NCBI GenBank assembly: GCA_934621705.1
Contig: CAKTUP010000088.1
Span: forward strand, 1 to 8,222
Length of the DNA stretch: 8,222 bases
Direction of reading: 5' to 3'
Source: an uncultured Petrimonas sp.
GTDB lineage: Bacteria; Bacteroidota; Bacteroidia; Bacteroidales; Dysgonomonadaceae
Positions within the stretch are counted from its first letter, which is position 1. Each line of letters begins with the position of its first letter. Below are positions 4,459 to 8,222 of this stretch, one piece after another. The position numbers and the translations under genes are program-made. Under the pieces are notes generated by a model. The model saw nothing but the letters and a program-made list of their open reading frames with translations. It was not told the origin of the DNA and made no database searches.

Positions 4459-6669
4459 ATGGAACAATTTCTCTATTACCTGCTTCGCGCATCCATTCTG
4501 ATGGCGCTGTTTTACGGTTTTTACAAACTGTTTTTCGGCAAAAACACGTTTCACCATTTCAACCGGTTTGCGTTGCTATTTATTGTGATGCTGGTTGCCG
4601 TGCTTCCGGTTTTCCGCTTCCATCTTATTCCCGAAAAAAAAGCAGAACCCGTTGTTATCGAAAATCTTCCGATGGATTTTTCCAACATCCCCATAGTCGA
4701 AATATCCGAATTGCCCGCTCCACCCGTAGAAATTCCGTGGATAGAATTGCTTTCGGCGGTGTTTGCTGTCGGTTTTCTGTTCGCGCTGATGCGTTATCTC
4801 ATCGGACTTAGCCAACTGATTGGCATTATCCGGAAATCGGAAAAGCAAACGCTGGCCGATGAAACCGTTCTCTGCATTACCGATAACGATATTTCGCCGT
4901 TCAGTTGGATGAAGTATATCGCTCTTTCGCGCAAAGACGTTACGGCCGACAATCGGGCGATTATCAACCACGAACGGGCGCACATCCATTTGCAGCACTC
5001 GTTCGATATGATCTTTTTCGATCTGTTCACGTGCGTGTTTTGGTTCAATCCTTTCTCGTGGCTGCTGCGCCGCGAAGTGCAATCGGTTCACGAATATCAA
5101 GCCGATGAACAGGTACTTAACAACGGCATCGATGCAAAACAATATCAACTTTTATTAATCCGCAAAAGCGTGGGCGAACATAAGTTTGCGTTGGCAAACA
5201 ATTTCCGTCAGCGCGATTTGCACAAACGAATTACTATGATGATGAAAACAAAATCAAACAAACGAATGAAATGGAACTACGCGGCGGCGCTTCCCGTGCT
5301 GTTCCTGGCAATGGTGGCGCTTTCGGTTCCGAAATTGAACGCGAAAGTGGTGGAGAAGGAGGCTGAAAAAACGCTGGAAATAAACGAAAGTTTTACCGTT
5401 ATGGGACAAACAGTGGATGAAACCGGTAAACCGATGATGGGCGTGAAACTGATTAAAGAAGGTGAAAACGAAGCCATTATTTCGGATATGGACGGGAATT
5501 TTATCCTGAATACAGAAAGAGGCACTTCGGTATCTTTTGCCATGATTGGCTACAAAACGCAGAAAATAACGTTCAACAAACCCGAAAGTAACTTTAAGGT
5601 GTCGCTCGAAAAAGGTGAAGGCGAAAACAAAGAGTTGATAACTGTGCGCATCGCAGGCCGTGACGATGTTACCGAAGCTATTGATAATCAATCTAAACTT
5701 GCCATTTCCGGTTTTGTGAAAGGCAAAGAGGGTTTTGTTCCGGGTGTGGCCGTAGTTATTAAAGGTTCTGCCGTTGGCACCGTTACCGATCCCGAAGGGA
5801 AATTCGTAATAAAAGCCGAGAAAGGCGATGTGCTCAATTTCTTGATGGTGGGTTACAAAACTTTTGAATACAAGGTGGAAAAGACAGAAAACAATTTAGT
5901 GATTGTTTTGCAGCCGGATGATGTTGTAGCTGTGGGAGTTGGGAAGATGGAGGATTTGAAAGTGGTAGGCGTTCGCACGCTTGATGGAAAACAGCCGTTA
6001 TATGTGCTTGACGGTGTGGTAAAAGAAAAGGATTTCGACTTGAAAACGATTAAACCGGACGAAATTGAGTCCATTTCGGTATTAAAAAATGCTTCTGCAA
6101 CGGCTATATATAGCGATAAAGGAAAAAATGGTGTGATTTTAATAACAACAAAAAAAGGGTTAAAATCAATCGAATCAGAGGAAAAAGAGCAAAATACGAC
6201 TTCTAAAATAAAACAATTATCTTCATCTATACCAGGGGTTTATAATAAGCCATTAATAGTTATTGACGGAGAAGTAAAAGGAAAAGATTTTGAAATAAAT
6301 ACGATAAAGCCAAACGAAATTGAATCAATATCGGTATTAAAAGACAATTCGGCGGTACAATTGTATGGGGATGATGCTAAGGATGGTGCAATTTTAATTA
6401 CAATGAAGAAAGTCAAGATTATTATTTCTGAAGATCGTAATCTTGAGGCATTAAAAAGTTTACCTAAAGATGTTTTACCATTGTATATTGTGGACGGAAA
6501 AAAACTTCCAAAAGATTTTGATGTGAATTTAATCTCTCCAAGTGATATTAAGTCTGCATCCATTTTAAAAGATAAAGATGCTATAAAATTGTATGGTGAT
6601 GAAGGGAAAGGTGACGTGATTTTGATAACCACCAAAAACCCAGAGAAATATACTTTCCTTTTTGAGTAA
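4459..6669 (+). CDS. M56 (BlaR1-type) membrane metalloprotease with CarboxypepD_reg-like and plug-like tail
   Basis: A 736-residue predicted sensor/antirepressor. Residues 1-293 follow the BlaR1/MecR1 plan: membrane helices near 8-26, 37-57, 94-124 and 275-293. The cytoplasmic zinc site HERAH (171-175) lies between helices three and four, with Glu212 of HEYQAD as likely third ligand. Beyond the fourth helix, where BlaR1 has a penicillin-binding domain, there are instead two CarboxypepD_reg-like beta domains (about 312-383 and 413-486; VTDPEGKFVIKA is typical). Three 54-residue repeats follow (513-566, 598-651, 674-727) of the form PLY-V-DG ... I-P-EIESI-VLK ... LYG ... GVILITTKK, which is the plug signature of SusC/TonB-dependent receptors. 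The tail should be periplasmic and may sense envelope state or receptor-like partners (inference). The start lies 14 nt after the repressor, so expression is coupled. The DNA is clearly more AT-rich from about 6090 on. Confidence 0.92.
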   Translation: MEQFLYYLLRASILMALFYGFYKLFFGKNTFHHFNRFALLFIVMLVAVLPVFRFHLIPEKKAEPVVIENLPMDFSNIPIVEISELPAPPVEIPWIELLSAVFAVGFLFALMRYLIGLSQLIGIIRKSEKQTLADETVLCITDNDISPFSWMKYIALSRKDVTADNRAIINHERAHIHLQHSFDMIFFDLFTCVFWFNPFSWLLRREVQSVHEYQADEQVLNNGIDAKQYQLLLIRKSVGEHKFALANNFRQRDLHKRITMMMKTKSNKRMKWNYAAALPVLFLAMVALSVPKLNAKVVEKEAEKTLEINESFTVMGQTVDETGKPMMGVKLIKEGENEAIISDMDGNFILNTERGTSVSFAMIGYKTQKITFNKPESNFKVSLEKGEGENKELITVRIAGRDDVTEAIDNQSKLAISGFVKGKEGFVPGVAVVIKGSAVGTVTDPEGKFVIKAEKGDVLNFLMVGYKTFEYKVEKTENNLVIVLQPDDVVAVGVGKMEDLKVVGVRTLDGKQPLYVLDGVVKEKDFDLKTIKPDEIESISVLKNASATAIYSDKGKNGVILITTKKGLKSIESEEKEQNTTSKIKQLSSSIPGVYNKPLIVIDGEVKGKDFEINTIKPNEIESISVLKDNSAVQLYGDDAKDGAILITMKKVKIIISEDRNLEALKSLPKDVLPLYIVDGKKLPKDFDVNLISPSDIKSASILKDKDAIKLYGDEGKGDVILITTKNPEKYTFLFE
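5995..6156 (+). repeat. Plug-like repeat 1 (residues 513-566 of the M56 protein)
   Basis: 54 codons from PLYVLDG to TTKK. It has the closest match to a SusC plug motif (DEIESISVLKNASATAIYSDKGKNG). It aligns without gaps to repeat 2, with about 35 of 54 residues identical by eye. Confidence 0.8.
6250..6411 (+). repeat. Plug-like repeat 2 (residues 598-651 of the M56 protein)
   Basis: 54 codons from PLIVIDG to TMKK. It aligns without gaps to repeat 1 (about 35/54 identical) and repeat 3 (about 27/54). Its DNA is much more AT-rich than that of repeat 1, using AAA/ATT/TTA codons. Confidence 0.8.
6478..6639 (+). repeat. Plug-like repeat 3 (residues 674-727 of the M56 protein)
   Basis: 54 codons from PLYIVDG to TTKN, followed by nine residues (PEKYTFLFE) and the stop. 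It is the most diverged of the intact copies: Asp replaces the conserved Gly in KGDVILI. Confidence 0.78.
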
Positions 6670-6909
6670 AGTAAAAAGCCGTTAATTGTTTATTGACGGT
6701 GAAAAGAAAGGACAAAATGGAGTAGTTGTGATTGAAATGAAGCCGAACCTTCAGTAATTTGGTTTTTTTATAAATTTTTAACGAGTTGTTATGCAGCGTT
6801 TTTCTTAAAATCCCATCTATTAAATAGTTGTTCATTAACCGAAACGGCTATCGTGAAAGGAGGAAAAATACAAAGCCGTGAATTTACTCATCTTTAAAAA
6901 TTATACAAA
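6670..6909. other. AT-rich intergenic region with an isolated SD-like sequence
   Basis: Besides the repeat remnant, this stretch holds an inverted repeat ACGGCT (6844-6849)/AGCCGT (6874-6879). Its 24-nt loop contains AAAGGAGG (6856-6863), a perfect Shine-Dalgarno-like string unusual for this phylum. It lies 46 nt before the ATG at 6910, and an in-frame stop at 6895 excludes an N-terminal extension. A GTG at 6878 would open only 17 codons. No consensus TAnnTTTG promoter is visible here. Confidence 0.45.
6676..6757 (+). pseudogene. Broken fourth plug-like repeat after the M56 stop codon
   Basis: Directly after the M56 stop, and still in its frame, the DNA reads KPLIV (6676-6690). One extra T (6691) then shifts the frame, and the next frame continues IDGEKKGQNGVVVIEMKPNLQ and a stop (6692-6757). 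The start matches repeat 2 (KPLIVIDGEVKG) and the end matches the C-terminal part of a repeat (KNGVILITTKK), with roughly 30 central residues missing. The remnant therefore carries a stop before it, a one-base insertion and an internal deletion. It is evidence that the tail was once longer or that the array recombines. Confidence 0.7.
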
Positions 6910-7401
6910 ATGGCAACTATTACGAATTTAAACAGCAAACATTTAACAGATGAGCAGGTAGAACAGGGCACGTTGGCTATTGCACAACTGGAAACTTTGA
7001 TGGCGCAGATTACGGTGAATCTTGACCCGAAAGAACGCCAACGATACGGGAGTATAAACGAAGACAATAAATTGTTGGTGAACAAAGTGCGTGATTTTGC
7101 GACGAATCAACCCGATTTGAGATCGCCCGATGTGGATTGGGTGGAATTTGAACTCGATTACAAAAGCCGCGCTGTAATTGAAGCAGCTATTTTGCGCCTT
7201 CAAAGCCTGATAAACGGGCTTGTTAACGCCAAAACGCTGCACGATTACGATAACTACCGGGCCGCGCTCACCGATTACGATTACACGACCTACAAAGCCG
7301 GAACAGGAACACCGGGCTACGAGGAAAAACGAAACGAACTTCAACAGTTTTTTGCACGCGTGCGCGGCGCAGCTTCTCCGCCACCGGCGCCGGAACCATG
7401 A
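6910..7401 (+). CDS. Unrecognised 163-residue helical protein
   Basis: No family is recognised with confidence. The protein has no signal peptide, membrane segment or cysteine, so it is probably cytoplasmic. Predicted helices span about 13-36 and 86-108. A conserved-looking centre (RYGSINEDNKLLVNKVRDF at 45-63, then RSPDVDWVEFELDYKSR) is followed by a Tyr/Asp-rich stretch (HDYDNYRAALTDYDYTTY, 111-128), a Gly turn, a helix (138-152) and the proline-rich tail SPPPAPEP. The ATG at 6910 is fixed by an in-frame stop at 6895. Codon use and the strong terminator at 7433-7476 support a real, separately transcribed gene. It stands alone between the M56 gene and the 21-bp palindrome array. A structural or binding role would be a guess. 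Confidence 0.8.
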   Translation: MATITNLNSKHLTDEQVEQGTLAIAQLETLMAQITVNLDPKERQRYGSINEDNKLLVNKVRDFATNQPDLRSPDVDWVEFELDYKSRAVIEAAILRLQSLINGLVNAKTLHDYDNYRAALTDYDYTTYKAGTGTPGYEEKRNELQQFFARVRGAASPPPAPEP

Positions 7402-7432
7402 TACGTGTTTTCCCTGTTCATGAATGTGAACG

Positions 7433-7476
7433 AAACCGCATCTATTGGGAGTAAAACCCGTGGATGCGGTTTTTTT
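7433..7476 (+). terminator. Intrinsic terminator after the 163-residue protein gene
   Basis: AAACCGCATC (7433-7442) pairs with GATGCGGTTT (7463-7472), with an inner GGG/CCC pairing, and the T-run continues to 7476. It starts about 30 nt after the stop codon. Confidence 0.9.
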
Positions 7477-7488
7477 ATGCTCCCATTC

Positions 7489-7683
7489 GGTTCTGAATCC
7501 CGGCGATTAGGTTGTATAACCCCAACCATTCGGTTCCGAACCGAAACGATAAGGTTCTAAACCGAATCAATTGGGTTGGAGACCGGAAAATAGGACTACG
7601 GAACCTAATCGTTCCGGTTGTATAACCTAAACAAACCACCCCAGAACCCTAACGGAAGGGTAAAAGACCCGAAAAGAGAGGTT
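7489..7683. repeat. Tandem array of about ten degenerate 21-22-bp palindromes
   Basis: Imperfect dyads of the form GGTT-N3/4-AACC recur every 21-22 bp: 7489-7500 (GGTTCTGAATCC), 7510-7521 (GGTTGTATAACC), 7532-7542 (GGTTCCGAACC), 7553-7563 (GGTTCTAAACC), 7574-7584 (GGTTGGAGACC), 7593-7605 (GGACTACGGAACC), 7616-7627 (GGTTGTATAACC), a half-degenerate copy ending AACC at 7648, 7658-7670 (GGGTAAAAGACCC) and a final GGTT at 7680-7683. The linkers are about 9-10 nt, often CGATTA- or CGATAA-like. The spacing equals two helical turns. There is no open reading frame of note and no repeat/spacer pattern of a CRISPR. The function is unknown. Confidence 0.75.
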
Positions 7684-7710
7684 GAAAAAAAGTTCGCCTC
7701 TATTATTATA

Positions 7711-7730
7711 ATGCGATTTGAAAATCGCAT
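7711..7730. repeat. Hairpin beyond the stop of the S9 peptidase gene
   Basis: ATGCGATTT (7711-7719) and AAATCGCAT (7722-7730) pair perfectly with GA between them. It lies 6 nt beyond the minus-strand stop codon and could terminate or protect that transcript, although the following minus-strand sequence (TATAATAATAG) is only a weak T-tract. It is related to the palindrome core at 4017-4034. Confidence 0.55.
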
Positions 7731-7736
7731 GTCCCG

Positions 7737-8222
7737 TTAAAATCCATACGCCGCCACGCGCATTTCGGCAGCCGATTTAAACGGTTTGGGAGGCGTGAGG
7801 TAGCGTTCCAAAAACTTATGTACGTTGTAGCGGATATCGGTGGCTTCTTTGCTGTCGATGCGGTCGAAACCGTGTCCGCCGGAGGCGTTTTGAAAAATCT
7901 TGTATTCGAATTTCTTCCCGTGCTTTTTCAGCGTTTCTATCATCAATTCCACTTCTTCCACGTACACGTCGTTATCGTTGGTGTTGGTGTAGATAAGCAG
8001 CGGCTTGTTGAGGTTTTTGGCGTAATGAGTGGGGGAGCGGCGCGCGTATTCTTCGGGATTTTCTTCGATGGTTTCGCCAACGTGGTGCGTTGCAGTGAAA
8101 TACGCGCTGTAACTTTCGTCGTGCGATGCCAACCGATTTTCGAGATCGCTCACGGGAACGCCTGCAAAGGCGCATTGATACTTGTCGCCGTGTTGAAGGA
8201 TTTGCATCAACGCGATCATTCC
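7737..8222 (-). CDS. S9 family (prolyl oligopeptidase-type) serine peptidase, C-terminal part
   Basis: Partial: the gene continues past the right edge, where the first visible codon is Gly followed by MIALMQ. This fits the end of the nucleophile motif GxSxGGM, so the catalytic Ser should lie just outside the window. The last 160 residues show the remaining S9 alpha/beta-hydrolase signatures: SPTHYAKNLNKPLLIYTNTNDNDVYV (62-87, counted from that Met), with probable catalytic Asp82, and GGHGF (114-118) with catalytic His116. The final residues FLERYL are the usual end of the fold, followed by an extra tail of about 19 residues. Such enzymes cleave prolyl or dipeptidyl peptides, often in the periplasm in this phylum. 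Signal peptide and propeller domain cannot be judged. An in-frame ATG at 8219 is internal, not the start. Confidence 0.88.
   Translation of the reverse strand, partial: GMIALMQILQHGDKYQCAFAGVPVSDLENRLASHDESYSAYFTATHHVGETIEENPEEYARRSPTHYAKNLNKPLLIYTNTNDNDVYVEEVELMIETLKKHGKKFEYKIFQNASGGHGFDRIDSKEATDIRYNVHKFLERYLTPPKPFKSAAEMRVAAYGF

Noticed and set aside
4085..6669. Beta-lactam resistance (bla/mec) locus
   Set aside because: Only the repressor/protease architecture is shared. No penicillin-binding sensor domain, beta-lactamase or PBP2a-like gene is in the window.
6746..6769. Terminator after the M56 gene (AACC...GGTT plus T-run)
   Set aside because: The stem is only 4-5 bp with an 11-nt loop; the T-run alone is not enough to call a terminator.
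7489..7683. CRISPR array
   Set aside because: The repeats are about 21 bp in total period, highly degenerate and palindromic throughout; there are no identical repeats with unique spacers of normal length and no cas gene.

Overview
The window looks like chromosomal DNA of a Bacteroidota bacterium, probably Bacteroidales/Marinilabiliales-like. The grounds are Bacteroidota-type promoters (TAnnTTTG -7 elements before the SPFH gene, the blaI-like gene and, on the minus strand, the M3 peptidase gene), an almost complete lack of Shine-Dalgarno sequences, a lipoprotein M3 peptidase, an SPFH/Arc-like gene pair, and a BlaI/M56 pair whose sensor carries CarboxypepD_reg-like and SusC/TonB-plug-like sequences. 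The genus assignment is inference. No rRNA, tRNA, insertion sequence, phage gene or CRISPR array was seen.

Layout. 1-214 is non-coding and hairpin-rich, with a strong minus-strand terminator. 215-2335 (-) is an exported lipoprotein M3 metallopeptidase (Dcp-like). 2336-2587 is a divergent promoter region. 2588-3529 (+) is a membrane SPFH protein, followed by an overlooked 53-residue Arc/ribbon-helix-helix protein (3656-3817) and a terminator (3878-3910). 3923-3989 holds three evenly spaced 17-bp operator-like palindromes and a promoter. They precede a BlaI-type repressor (4085-4444) and an M56 antirepressor-type membrane protease (4459-6669) with an unusual periplasmic tail of two CarboxypepD_reg-like domains and three 54-residue plug-like repeats. 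A broken fourth repeat follows its stop codon. 6910-7401 (+) is an unrecognised 163-residue protein with its own terminator. 7489-7683 is a degenerate tandem array of about ten 21-22-bp imperfect palindromes. 7737-8222 (-) is the C-terminal part of an S9-family peptidase that runs off the window.

How the genes may work together. BlaI and M56 probably form a self-regulated signal-response unit: the M56 protease senses something in the periplasm, inactivates the repressor, and the three-operator promoter is released. No beta-lactamase and no penicillin-binding sensor domain are present, so this is not evidence of beta-lactam resistance. The SPFH and Arc-like genes look like a two-gene operon, possibly autoregulated at a dyad over the promoter. 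The two peptidases are independent, typical Bacteroidota protein-degradation genes.

Most notable non-coding signals: the 21-bp palindrome array; short-period (about 7-nt) tandem repeats lying on or beside four stop codons; small hairpins that differ by compensating base changes; and the decaying repeat at the 3' end of the M56 gene, where the DNA also becomes markedly AT-rich.
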